Positions 36,235 to 45,600 of a stretch of DNA of 64,000 nt are shown here, piece by piece; position 1 is the first letter of the stretch, and every line of letters starts with the position of its first letter. The position numbers were made by a program, and so were the translations under genes. The stretch covers positions 1-64,000 of the forward strand of contig JAUHWU010000002.1 in NCBI GenBank assembly GCA_030427065.1, given 5' to 3'. The notes below the pieces were generated by a model. The model ran no database searches. It saw only the letters and a list, made by a program, of their open reading frames with translations, and was not told the origin of the DNA. The stretch is from Gammaproteobacteria bacterium (GTDB lineage Bacteria > Pseudomonadota > Gammaproteobacteria > Pseudomonadales > Pseudohongiellaceae).

Positions 36235-37215
36235 TTATGGGGTTATTTCAGGAAGCTCGGCAAGTTCAATGCGAAACAGGTCTCGCTGCTCATTGCTTAG
36301 CAACAGGGTATTGTCATCATCCCAGACAACCGTTTCGACCTGACGCAGTACGGCTGTATCCAGGGGATAGTGCTTTGAGCTTGAGGATAACCAGTGATCG
36401 CCCTCTTTCGGTCGATCAAAAAGCCAGAGCGCTTCATAGGAGATAACAGCCAGAGTCTGACCGTCCGGTGACAATTCTGCACCGGTCACAGCCAGCATGT
36501 TTTCATTGCTGTCTACCAGCGTGAGCAAATTGTCACGCTCGGTGTAGTCAGTATCAAGGCGATATAAATTAGCCCCCGGTTCCATTCTCAGACCGCTTGG
36601 CGTGCGGTGTTTGGTAATAAGATAAAGTTTGCCATCAGCACTGAACAGGGCCTCGCTGTCAAAATGCTTATTGCCTGTACCGGGAAATTCCATTTGTTCC
36701 GGATAACTCACCGGTAAATGCTTGATGGCTGCAGACTGGGTCGAGGCGGTCGGATCTATTTCACTCAGCATATAAATACCGAGGTTTCGCCGCATATTAA
36801 AATTATTTCCGGTGTCAGCTACATAGATATGATTGTCATCGGCAGTCATCGATTCCCAATCGATATTTTCGCTGTAGAGCACATTAAAGCCCTGCCACTG
36901 TTTTTTTCCGGCTTCCTCTTTTTCACCGTAATAGCTAAAACGCGAATAGGTGGGAATGATGTTCTGCCCTTTGCCATTGATAGCGAAAATCTTTGCCTCG
37001 GCACCGCTGTCATTAACTACCCAGTAGGTATCCGGATAAGAGCGGCTTTTTACCATACCACTGATTTCACTCAGCGGTGCGGATGTTATTCTGGCAACAA
37101 TCGTTGGTGCAAAACCTGTCGCTGCCAAGCTATTGGAAACGATAAAGGTTATAGCACCAACAACTGTCAGCAGGAACAAGACATGCCTGTTACGCTTTTC
37201 AGACAAGGGCTTCAT
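36235..37215 (-). CDS. exported beta-propeller-like protein
   Basis: Secreted or membrane-tethered protein of 326 aa. The N-terminal hydrophobic segment (about residues 12-32) is a signal or anchor. The rest is a series of beta-sheet repeats: DTYWVVNDSGAEAKIFAIN, DWESMTADDNHIYVADTGNN, KHFDSEALFSADGKLYLIT, VTGAELSPDGQTLAVISY and VETVVWDDDNTLLLSNE. They resemble the blades of six-bladed propellers and esterase-like phytase families. The repeated acidic motifs may bind metal. No catalytic assignment is possible. The ATG at 37215 is preferred over a preceding TTG. It sits downstream of the PQQ dehydrogenase gene across a 12-bp repeat. Confidence 0.72.
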   Translation of the reverse strand: MKPLSEKRNRHVLFLLTVVGAITFIVSNSLAATGFAPTIVARITSAPLSEISGMVKSRSYPDTYWVVNDSGAEAKIFAINGKGQNIIPTYSRFSYYGEKEEAGKKQWQGFNVLYSENIDWESMTADDNHIYVADTGNNFNMRRNLGIYMLSEIDPTASTQSAAIKHLPVSYPEQMEFPGTGNKHFDSEALFSADGKLYLITKHRTPSGLRMEPGANLYRLDTDYTERDNLLTLVDSNENMLAVTGAELSPDGQTLAVISYEALWLFDRPKEGDHWLSSSSKHYPLDTAVLRQVETVVWDDDNTLLLSNEQRDLFRIELAELPEITP

Positions 37216-37254
37216 CAATATGATCTAAACGAATGAATCAGCCTGTTTATGTAA

Positions 37255-37314
37255 CTATACATGCTGCTATTCATGCATTTATTCGTGCAGCTATTCATGC
37301 AGCTATTCATGCAG
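37255..37314 (-). repeat. 12-bp tandem repeat with serial stop codons
   Basis: On the minus strand five units, CTGCATGAATAG twice, then CTGCACGAATAA, ATGCATGAATAG and CAGCATGTATAG, follow one another. The first unit encodes the final LHE and stop of the PQQ dehydrogenase; every later unit carries another in-frame stop. The array extends downstream of the gene toward the propeller-like gene. Confidence 0.92.
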
Positions 37315-39486
37315 TTCTGCCGCGTCCTCTGCCGGCTCTGCTGCCGGGGCAGGGGCTGGTGCCGGGGCCGCAGGACGACCACCACCAAACGGATTCGGTG
37401 GTGCATTCTTTGCCTCGTTGGCCAGGCTCACCACATAGGCGCGCACGGCGTTGGCATCTTCAGGGGTCAGGTAGTCTGCAAATGACACCATTCCGTTGTT
37501 CTGTAGTGCACCGTCTATGACGATGGCATTGAACAAGGCCGCATTATTGAGTGCTGCTGCCACTTTGAGGTCAGGGAAAAGGCTGCTTACCCTGCCATTA
37601 TTACCATGGCAGCTCGCACAATGTTCGTTGTAGTGTGTCTCACCCTGTGCCAGTAATTCCGGACTACCAAAATTTTCCGGGGGATTCAGTTCGGGCGGGG
37701 TATAGCTGATCATTTCCGGCAAGGTCGCCGTTCCGCCAATTTTATATACCAGCAGGCGTGCGTAATTCGGTGCCCAGTAGCCACCTCCACGACGGCTCTG
37801 CCCTGCCACTACAGCAATATACTGCTCACCATCAACTTCATAACTCGCCGCGCCGCCAACAATGCCGGACTGCGTATCCGTGGTCCAGATCTTTTCCCCG
37901 GTATCTGCGCGAAAGGCAGAAAAGGTAGAATCCGAGGTGCCCTGAAACACCAGGTTACCGGCCGTAGTCAGCACGCCAGCGCGGGAGCCGCCCTGTCGCT
38001 GCTCCCATACAGGTTCTTTGGCAACCGGGTCCCAGGCCAACAGATAGGAACCTGCCCCTTCCAGTTCCGGTGCCGGGTCCTGTGGCCGTTTGCCAACATT
38101 GATCGAGAGCAGTTGATTACCCATCTTGGCACCGGCTTCGGCCACCAGCGGAAAACTGCCGTAATTAGTCGGAATATACATGTACCCGGTATCCGGATTG
38201 AATGCCATGGGATGCCAGCTGTGAGCGCCTCCTGCAGAGGGCACGACATGGAAACCACGGTCACCAAAGGCGCCATAATTAGCGTCCGGGTTGATAATAG
38301 GTCTGAAATTTTCGTCGAAGCCGAGCATCCAGTTCGCAGTAGGCACAAACAGGTCGGCAGACAGAACTTCACCGGTGGCAACGTCAATTACATAGAAAAC
38401 ACCATTCTTCGGTGCCTGCATTACAACATGTCGCTCAATACCATCAATGACCAGATCTGCAGTCACCAATTGCTGGGTATTGTCAAAATCCCAGCTGTCT
38501 TCAGGTGTTGCCTGGTAATGCCAGCGATATTCCCCGGTGGACGCATCCAGCGCGACAATAGACGCGGTAAAAAGATTGTCACCGCCACCTGGCGAGCGAA
38601 TTTCTGCCGGCCAGGGTGCGCCGTTACCAGTACCAATAATGACCTGATCGGTTTCAGGATCATAAGTAATGGCATCCCAGGGGGTTCCGCCGCCACCGGT
38701 TTCCCACCAGTCGCCATTCCAGGTTTCTGCCGCCCATTCAAGCTCTGGCTGCTCAAAACCAAGTTCCGGATTACCCGGAACCGCCCACCAGCGCCATAAT
38801 TCCTCACCGTTGCTGGCATCATAAGCCGCCATATATCCACGCATGTGGAATTCAGAGCCGGCTTCACCGATAAAGATACGGCCATTGGCAATACGTGGCG
38901 CGCCGGTAATGGAAAGCTGTTTCTCACGATCAGTTGCCTGGACTTCCCAGGCCAACTCTCCGGTTGCTGCATCAACGGCGACCAGGCGCCCGTCAAGGGT
39001 ACCCCAGATCACCATGCCATCCCAGGTCGCTACGCCGCGATTGACAATACCGCAGCAAAGATTGACGGCCCATTCACCAGGTACCTTGGGGTCATATTTC
39101 CATAATTGCTCGCCACTTTTGGCATCAAAGGCATACACCTTGCTCCAGGGGGCAGAGACAAAAATCCGTCCATCAGCTACTACTGGCGTTGTTTCATAGC
39201 TACCACCACGTTCCGCCAGATCACCAAACCAGGCCAGTTCGAGCTGATCAATATTATCGGCTGTTATCTGATCCAGAGGACTGTAGCGTTGTTCACTGTA
39301 GTTATTCCCGTATGACGGCCACTGATTCTCATTATCCGCAAGCGATGAAGTCGTTGCGTTGGCCACAGGTGCAGGCGCAGAAGAGGTCATGCCTTCCTGC
39401 GCGGTATTTTCCGCAGGCTCACTGCATCCTGCCAGCACGGCAAGTATGGTTAAGCAAATAGAGTTGATGTTAAACAGCTTTCGCAT
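37303..39486 (-). CDS. PQQ-dependent quinohemoprotein dehydrogenase, lipoprotein with C-terminal cytochrome c
   Basis: Periplasmic quinohemoprotein alcohol dehydrogenase-type enzyme, 727 aa, oxidising alcohols or aldehydes with PQQ and passing electrons to a fused haem. The start at 39486 has AGGGGAA upstream and opens a lipoprotein signal (LAVLAGCSEP), so it is membrane-anchored. The PQQ propeller spans about residues 55-570 with tryptophan-docking repeats and the vicinal Cys-Cys (NLCCGIVNRG) that stacks on PQQ. An acidic NGAPWPAEIRSPGGGDNLF region fits Ca binding. The C-terminal haem domain has CASCHG. An Ala/Pro-rich tail (APAPAPAPAAEPAED) ends in a repeat array. No pqq synthesis genes are nearby. 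The dihaem cytochrome gene upstream is a likely electron acceptor. Confidence 0.93.
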   Translation of the reverse strand: MRKLFNINSICLTILAVLAGCSEPAENTAQEGMTSSAPAPVANATTSSLADNENQWPSYGNNYSEQRYSPLDQITADNIDQLELAWFGDLAERGGSYETTPVVADGRIFVSAPWSKVYAFDAKSGEQLWKYDPKVPGEWAVNLCCGIVNRGVATWDGMVIWGTLDGRLVAVDAATGELAWEVQATDREKQLSITGAPRIANGRIFIGEAGSEFHMRGYMAAYDASNGEELWRWWAVPGNPELGFEQPELEWAAETWNGDWWETGGGGTPWDAITYDPETDQVIIGTGNGAPWPAEIRSPGGGDNLFTASIVALDASTGEYRWHYQATPEDSWDFDNTQQLVTADLVIDGIERHVVMQAPKNGVFYVIDVATGEVLSADLFVPTANWMLGFDENFRPIINPDANYGAFGDRGFHVVPSAGGAHSWHPMAFNPDTGYMYIPTNYGSFPLVAEAGAKMGNQLLSINVGKRPQDPAPELEGAGSYLLAWDPVAKEPVWEQRQGGSRAGVLTTAGNLVFQGTSDSTFSAFRADTGEKIWTTDTQSGIVGGAASYEVDGEQYIAVVAGQSRRGGGYWAPNYARLLVYKIGGTATLPEMISYTPPELNPPENFGSPELLAQGETHYNEHCASCHGNNGRVSSLFPDLKVAAALNNAALFNAIVIDGALQNNGMVSFADYLTPEDANAVRAYVVSLANEAKNAPPNPFGGGRPAAPAPAPAPAAEPAEDAAELHE

Positions 39487-39755
39487 GGATGGGTTCCCCT
39501 GAATTGTCGAGCGATATCCTGATTCGACCTGCAATAGTACAGGGCAGAGAACGCCAAGTGCAAACAGTTCATGAGATCAGGCTAATGGTGGAACCACCAA
39601 ACCTTGCCGGTGATTGGGCTTTGATAACCGGCTTGAAATCACTGGCCTGTTCTGAACAAGGGGACAACTGCTGAGTGCATGGTTTATGTAGTAACAGATT
39701 GGATAAGCAGTTTTTTACATAAACAAAAAGACTGCAGAAAGCTGTCTTTGGTAAG

Positions 39756-40505
39756 CTAATAGCCTATGGATTGATTGTAGATATACACCGACAGCGCCTT
39801 GATGGTTGCTGCATTTAATGTCTGTGACCAGGCTGGACAGGATTCTGTTCGGCCATTGGCGATAACATCATAGACTTCATCACGTCCTGACCCAAACAGC
39901 CATATATCATCGGATAAATCAGGCCCACCGAAATCTTTATACCCGGTACCATCATCACCGTGGCATTCTGCACATAGCGGACTCAGGCCAGCCACTCTTT
40001 GTACCGCATTAGTGTCGTGGTCATCCCCGCTTATGCTGTATACATAATCGACCAGATCATTTAATTGCTGCTCGCTAAAGCCAAGTTCTGAATAAGCGGG
40101 CATTTGAGAAAAACGGGTATCCGGGCAGGCACCATAGCGTTTGATTTCATCCGGGCACTGGGTGTTGCGCACACCATATAAAATAGTCTGCATAATTTTA
40201 AACACTGCTTCGGACTGCGTCATTTCAAAGCCGGTTACCCCCCAGATCCAGTCATAATCCACCAGATTTGGTACGCCGCTTTGACCGGCAAGATTTTCGC
40301 CATGACAGGCCGCACAATGATTAATGACGGCTCCTTTTGCCAGACTTTCCATATGTCCTTTAAGTTCGGCATCCGCGGCGATCATGTCCGGTGAAGCTAC
40401 CAGCAAAGCCTCATCCAGGTCTCTTTGCGCAAACGCCGCTTGAGAGACAAGAATCAGAAGGAGAGATAAAAGAAAACATCTGCCTGAAGAAATGTTCAGT
40501 TGCAT
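39756..40505 (-). CDS. exported dihaem cytochrome c
   Basis: Periplasmic cytochrome of 249 aa with a signal peptide ending AFA at residue 26. It has two haem sites, HCAACHGENLAG (about 57-68) and LCAECHGDDGTGY. The second half carries GGPDLSDDIWLFG, a pattern shared with the CcoP subunit of cbb3 oxidases, and Met ligands are available in SQMPAYSELGF. It lacks the CcoP transmembrane anchor. It lies 269 bp upstream of the PQQ dehydrogenase gene in the same direction and probably carries electrons from it to a terminal oxidase. A perfect FNR/Anr-type site 84 bp upstream of the start suggests oxygen-dependent control. Confidence 0.88.
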   Translation of the reverse strand: MQLNISSGRCFLLSLLLILVSQAAFAQRDLDEALLVASPDMIAADAELKGHMESLAKGAVINHCAACHGENLAGQSGVPNLVDYDWIWGVTGFEMTQSEAVFKIMQTILYGVRNTQCPDEIKRYGACPDTRFSQMPAYSELGFSEQQLNDLVDYVYSISGDDHDTNAVQRVAGLSPLCAECHGDDGTGYKDFGGPDLSDDIWLFGSGRDEVYDVIANGRTESCPAWSQTLNAATIKALSVYIYNQSIGY

Positions 40506-40588
40506 GCCTTGCTCCCGAAAAGAACAAATGATGGAGGCGTTAATTTAAGTGATAGACAGACTTTGACAAAGCGCTAACTTTGAAGTGT

Positions 40589-40602
40589 TTGATTCGCATC
40601 AA
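40589..40602. promoter_or_regulatory. FNR/Anr-type binding site
   Basis: TTGATTCGCATCAA is a perfect match to the TTGAT-N4-ATCAA consensus. It is centred about 90 bp upstream of the dihaem cytochrome start codon, in the 219-bp spacer between that gene and the TetR gene. The exact promoter position is not clear, so activation versus repression cannot be told. Confidence 0.72.
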
Positions 40603-40724
40603 TAGCAGGAAAGAGAATCCTGAAAATAGTTAAACGGACAGGCTATGAAAGAATAGACAGTTACTAATCAGAAGCTTTTTACCCGCTGGATGGACTGGCT
40701 GGAAACCACTCACCCAATTTGAGA

Positions 40725-41354
40725 TCAGGCTTTTAATCCCCTGAGCACAAAATCGATATGGGTTTGGGCATAGGCCTCAATATCCAGCGGAGAGTGCGAT
40801 TCAAACTGCAGACGCCAGATAGCACTTATCATGGCCGGCGCCATCAGTATCTGGGTAAACTCCACAGGAAAATTATCCCTGAATTCACCACTTGCGATAC
40901 CTTTTCTGATGATGCTTTGAATCAGCTGCTGGTTAGTGCTGACGATTTCCCGAAAAAAGAAATCCGCCATGTCCGGAAAATGGGAAACCTCTCCCATGAT
41001 CATGGCAAGCAGTTGTGGCATCCTGTCCTGATGCAGACCAAGATACATACGCTGAAAATGAATCGTCAGTAAGTCAGTGGCGCTTCCCTTGAATTCAGCA
41101 GCATGGATTTGTGCTGCATCACGCATGGGGAAAAGATTCTTTCTGACCACTTCCTTAAAAAGACTTTCCTTGCTATCGAAATAAAGGTAAATAGTGCCCT
41201 TTCCAATGCCTGCCCTGATGGCGACATCATCCAGCTTGGTAGCAGTAAAACCCTGCATGGCGAACTCTTCGAATCCGGCATCGATAATAGTATTGCGGCG
41301 AACTTCTTTTTGCAGCTCGCGCTTGCTTGGAACATGAGATACCAGTGCTTGCAA
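40725..41354 (-). CDS. TetR family repressor of the adjacent RND efflux genes
   Basis: TetR-type regulator of 209 aa. The N-terminal helix-turn-helix (about residues 20-65) includes IIDAGFEEFAMQGF and AIRAGIGKGTIYLYFDSKESLF, the classic recognition helix. The C-terminal ligand domain is helical. No ATG fits; translation probably begins at TTG with AAAGG upstream. The gene is divergent from the efflux adaptor gene, and two palindromes lie in the 95-bp intergenic region, so it probably represses both itself and the pump. The ligand is unknown; the phenolic context makes an aromatic compound plausible. Confidence 0.88.
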   Translation of the reverse strand: MQALVSHVPSKRELQKEVRRNTIIDAGFEEFAMQGFTATKLDDVAIRAGIGKGTIYLYFDSKESLFKEVVRKNLFPMRDAAQIHAAEFKGSATDLLTIHFQRMYLGLHQDRMPQLLAMIMGEVSHFPDMADFFFREIVSTNQQLIQSIIRKGIASGEFRDNFPVEFTQILMAPAMISAIWRLQFESHSPLDIEAYAQTHIDFVLRGLKA

Positions 41355-41375
41355 AAGTTAACCTTTAAATATCCC

Positions 41376-41391
41376 TTGACAATTTGGTCAA
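41376..41391. promoter_or_regulatory. inverted repeat overlapping -35, candidate operator
   Basis: TTGACAATTTGGTCAA has TTGAC/GTCAA arms separated by six bases. The left arm includes a consensus -35 hexamer (TTGACA). It lies between the divergent tetR and RND adaptor genes. Confidence 0.55.
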
Positions 41392-41403
41392 AAATTATAA
41401 AAC

Positions 41404-41421
41404 TGACTGACCAGTCAGTCA
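41404..41421. promoter_or_regulatory. TetR-type operator palindrome
   Basis: TGACTGACCAGTCAGTCA has two perfect 8-base arms (TGACTGAC and GTCAGTCA) around a CA centre. It lies 29 bp before the adaptor start, where binding would block transcription of the pump. Confidence 0.8.
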
Positions 41422-41449
41422 ATGAATAATCTTTTGAGCCGGAGGCTCG

Positions 41450-42694
41450 ATGAACTCCTCAGATCATAACGCATTAAAACCCAAAAAACCCCTGTGGTTT
41501 TTCGTCAGTATTGCCATTCTTGGACTTGGAGTAGCCAGTTATATTTTGCTCAAGGCACTTAAACCAGTGCCTGAACAGCGAGATCAGGCAGCTCTTGTGC
41601 CTCAAGTACAAACCAGTGCTCTCGAATACAGAGCAACACCACTTGTCATTCAGGGCAATGGCATAATCACGCCAAGAGCAGATATCTCACTGTCTTCCCA
41701 GGTAAATGGAGAGGTCATTCAGTTGCATGACAACATGGTAAGTGGCGGAGCGTTTAAAAAGGGAGAATTAATGGTGCAGATTGATCCACGCACCTTTGAA
41801 GCCAATCTTGCTGAAGCCGAAGCTAACCAGAAAGCCAATCGCAGTAATCTCGACTTTATCAACAAGCAATTAACACGCCTTCAATCCCTGTTTAATGACG
41901 GCTTTGTCGGGGAAGAAAGTCTGGATGAGGTTATTAGTCGCAGGGACCAGACCCTGGCTACTATCGCCCGCCAGGAAGCCATTATCCAGATGCGCAAACT
42001 GGAACTGGAAAGAACACGAATTACCGCCCCTTTTGATGGCATCGTCTATGAAGAAAGTATCGATCTGGGTGATATCGTATCTCCCGGCCGCGAGCTGGCC
42101 CGTTTTTATGCCAGCGATGAACTGGAGGTCATCGTCGCCTTGAACGCAGATGATTCGGTATTTATTCCTGATCTCTGGCAAGAAAATAATACCCAAAAAC
42201 GAAATGCCTGGGTCAGCGTAAATCATGGTGGGAGAACCTATCAGTGGCCCGGTTATGTTCACCGCGTCGAGTCCGATATCGATCGGGTTACACGAACTGT
42301 CGATGTCGTGGTTCGTATTCCATCGCCGTTTAGCCAGGGCGAACTGTTGGGCAACAGGGTTACTGACGTCCCGATTGAAGCCCCTCCTCTGCTCGTTGGC
42401 ATGTATGCCAACATAGGCATTGAAGGCATGGCTTTACCCGGTCACTTCGTGATTCCGGTCAGTGCGCTGCGCCAGAATAATACTATCTGGACAGCAAGGT
42501 CTGAAGGCACCTTGCAGGTCGCACCGGTTGAGTTTGTCCGCCAGGAAGACGATCTGGCTGTATTGATGGCGCCTGATTTAGCCGAAGGCACACCAATTAT
42601 TATCAGTGATATCGCCCTTATGACAGACGGCATGCGTATCCAGGCAGAACCTGCCAGCTTACCGACCTCCGGCGTCCAGGGAGCAATTCAATAA
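41450..42694 (+). CDS. RND efflux periplasmic adaptor (membrane fusion protein)
   Basis: Periplasmic adaptor of 414 aa anchored by an N-terminal transmembrane helix (about residues 16-36). The lipoyl/barrel-sandwich halves are SSQVNGEVIQLHDNMVSGGAFKKGELMVQIDP and RITAPFDGIVYEESIDLGDIVSPG. They flank a coiled-coil hairpin (about 125-185; AEANQKANRSNLDF onward). A beta-barrel and membrane-proximal domain follow. GGAGG precedes the ATG. The gene overlaps the permease start by one base (TAATG). With the permease and an outer-membrane channel encoded elsewhere it would expel drugs or aromatic compounds. Confidence 0.92.
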   Translation: MNSSDHNALKPKKPLWFFVSIAILGLGVASYILLKALKPVPEQRDQAALVPQVQTSALEYRATPLVIQGNGIITPRADISLSSQVNGEVIQLHDNMVSGGAFKKGELMVQIDPRTFEANLAEAEANQKANRSNLDFINKQLTRLQSLFNDGFVGEESLDEVISRRDQTLATIARQEAIIQMRKLELERTRITAPFDGIVYEESIDLGDIVSPGRELARFYASDELEVIVALNADDSVFIPDLWQENNTQKRNAWVSVNHGGRTYQWPGYVHRVESDIDRVTRTVDVVVRIPSPFSQGELLGNRVTDVPIEAPPLLVGMYANIGIEGMALPGHFVIPVSALRQNNTIWTARSEGTLQVAPVEFVRQEDDLAVLMAPDLAEGTPIIISDIALMTDGMRIQAEPASLPTSGVQGAIQ

Positions 42695-45600
42695 TGAATG
42701 GAATAATAGCCTGGATGGCTCGTAATGGTGTCGCTTCCAATCTTCTGATGGTATTTATGTTGGTGGCTGGTGCGACCAGCTTTTTTCAGATCACTGTTAA
42801 ACTATTTCCGGAGGTCAATCTCGACCAGATCACTATTCGAGTGGTATATCCCGGCGCCTCTCCCACTGAAGTAGAAGAATCCATCATTCGCCGGATTGAA
42901 GAAAAGGTGGAAAGTGTCGAGGAAATACAGGATATCACTGCGGTTGCAGCAGAAGGCATGGGCACAGTTACTGTCGAACTGGTCCGTGGCGCCGATACCC
43001 AGCTGCGCATGGATGAAATAAAGTCTGAAGTAGATCAGATTGTCACCTTTCCGGTTGATGCAGAAGAACCTCAGGTAAGTCTTCTGAGTAATTCACAGCG
43101 GGCCATGCAAGTCGTGGTGGCCGGCAAGACCAGTGAGCGTGAATTAAAAGAACTGGCCAACCGCATTAAAGACGAACTGACTTTCAAGCAGGGTATTTCT
43201 ATCGTCAATATATCCGGCACCCGTGATTATGAAATCTCCATCGAGGCTTCCAATGATGCCTTGCGCAGCCAGGGCCTGACGCTGACAGATATTTCCACCG
43301 CAGTGCGCCAGGAAAGCCTTGAACTGCCCGGCGGTGAGCTGGAAACAGCCAGCGAAGAAATGGTGTTACGAACGCTGGGAAGAAACTACAACCAGCGCGA
43401 TTTTGAAGAAATTGTTCTGCGTACCGGAGAAAACGGCGGCCGTGTTGTGCTTGGTGATGTGGCAACTGTCATGGATGGCTTTACTGACAATGACCTGGTC
43501 AATTTGTATGACGGTATTCCTGCCGCAATGATCAACGTCATGCGTGTTGGTGACGAACAGATTCTGGAAATTGCCGATACCGTTGAGCGCTATCTGGTGG
43601 AGGAATTACGCCCCACCCTGCCTGAGGGGGTGTTTGCCGTCGTCGGTAGAAACGAAGCCTCAGTGATCAAGGATAGACTCAGCATTCTGATTGAAAACGG
43701 CATCATGGGGCTCATCCTGGTTATTTTAACGCTGACCGTATTTCTTGAATTCAGAGTCGCTGTATGGACCAGTCTGGGCATCATGATTTCCTTTATCGGG
43801 GTTTTTGCCCTGATGCGCATCTTTGGTACCTCCATCAATGTCTTGTCCTCCATTGGCTTTCTGCTCGCCATCGGCATCGTGGTGGATGACGCCATTGTCG
43901 TGGGTGAAAATATCTTCGCCCGCCAGGAAACCGGTATTCATCCATTACGGGCTGCCATTGAAGGTGCCCAGCGAATTTCCATTCCCGTCATCTTCGCTGT
44001 GGCTACCACCATTGCCGCATTCAGTTCCTTACTGACTTTACCTGGCACGCTGGGTGGTCTGTTGGGCGACATTCCTGCGGTAGTGATTGGTGTATTGTTC
44101 CTTTCCGTAGCGGAAGCACTCCTGGTATTACCCTTTCATCTGTCTCATCCACCCAGAAAAGAAAAAACCTACAATCGGGTAACCCAGGCTCTGGACAACC
44201 TGCACAAGAAAGTAGCGCGCGGCTTTAAATGGTTTGTCAATGGCCCTCTGCATAGATCTCTTGAATTTGTTACCCATCATCCATGGGTGGCCATTTCTTT
44301 TTCCATCAGCCTGTTATTTATTACTGCCGGCATCATGGCTGGCGGTTATGTGAAGTTCACCTTCTTTCCGGAAATTGAGGGCGATAGTGTGATCGCCAGT
44401 ATTGAACTGCCATCCGGCGCAACTGTAGAGAGAACCCAGGCCGTGGTTGATCGTCTGGAAGCCGAAGCCATTCGTCTGGGCGAGGAATACAATGCTCTGT
44501 CCGACAATGGCGAGGCAATAAAATCAATGAACATCCTGGTAGGTGCCCAGGACAGCGGTCAGGCCAGCCCGCTTGGTTCTTCCGCTGGTGGTGAAAGCGC
44601 CAATGTGGCAACCATCGTGCTGGAAATGATCGCGCCGGAACAGCGCGATTTTGCGTCCAGTGAATTTGAAGACCGCTGGCGCGAAGCAGTAGGCCTGGTA
44701 CCGGAAGCGCGTAAACTGACTTATTCCTCTGAACAAATGAGTTTCGGGGATCCGGTCCGCGTGGAACTGACGGCTGCCAGTGATGAAACGTTGTCGTCTG
44801 TCGTTGGCGAAGTGGAAACCGCACTGCGCCAGCTAAGTGGAGTATTCGATGTAAAAAATGACAGGGATACCGGCAAACGTGAAATCACTTTCACTCTAAA
44901 ACCGGAAGCGCGCACCTATGGCCTTACCCTGCAGTCACTTGCCTTCCAGATAAGGGCTGCGTTCTTTGGCGATGAATCATTACGGGTACAACGTGGCCGG
45001 GAAGATGTCAGAGTCTACATCCGCCTGCCCGCTGAAGAACGCAACTCGGTCGATGATCTGCAATCCTACCGGATAAGAACGCCTGAGGGCTTTGTGCCAC
45101 TGGGCGAAGTCGCAGAACTGGTTGAGGGCACCAGCCCTACGACCATTCAACGCAGAAATGGTCGTCGCATCATTGCGGTAACTGCCAATGTGGACACCGC
45201 CACTATTACCAGTAATGAAGTGAATGCCTATATCACCTCCACACTGATGCCGGGCATTCAGCAAAACTACCCGGACCTGACCTATGATTTTGGTGGTGAG
45301 CAACGTGAGCAAGCCAGAACGGGACCGGCAATTGTCATGAACTTCTTCTATGCACTTGTTGCTATCTACGCCATGCTGGCAATTGCCTTTAAATCCTATA
45401 CCCAGCCGCTCATTGTAATGATGGTAATACCATTTGGTGTTTTTGGCGCCATCATGGGGCACTTGATCATGGGCATGAATCTCTCACTACTCAGCATTTT
45501 TGGCATTATCGGTCTTTCAGGGGTAATTATTAATGGTGCCCTGGTGATGATCGATTTTATCAACGAAGAAGTCCGCAACGGCATGGAGTATCACAAGGCT

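Noticed and set aside
38113-38799. 228-codon plus-strand frame opposite the PQQ dehydrogenase gene
   Set aside because: Antisense shadow; the minus-strand frame has a complete enzyme with cofactor and haem motifs.
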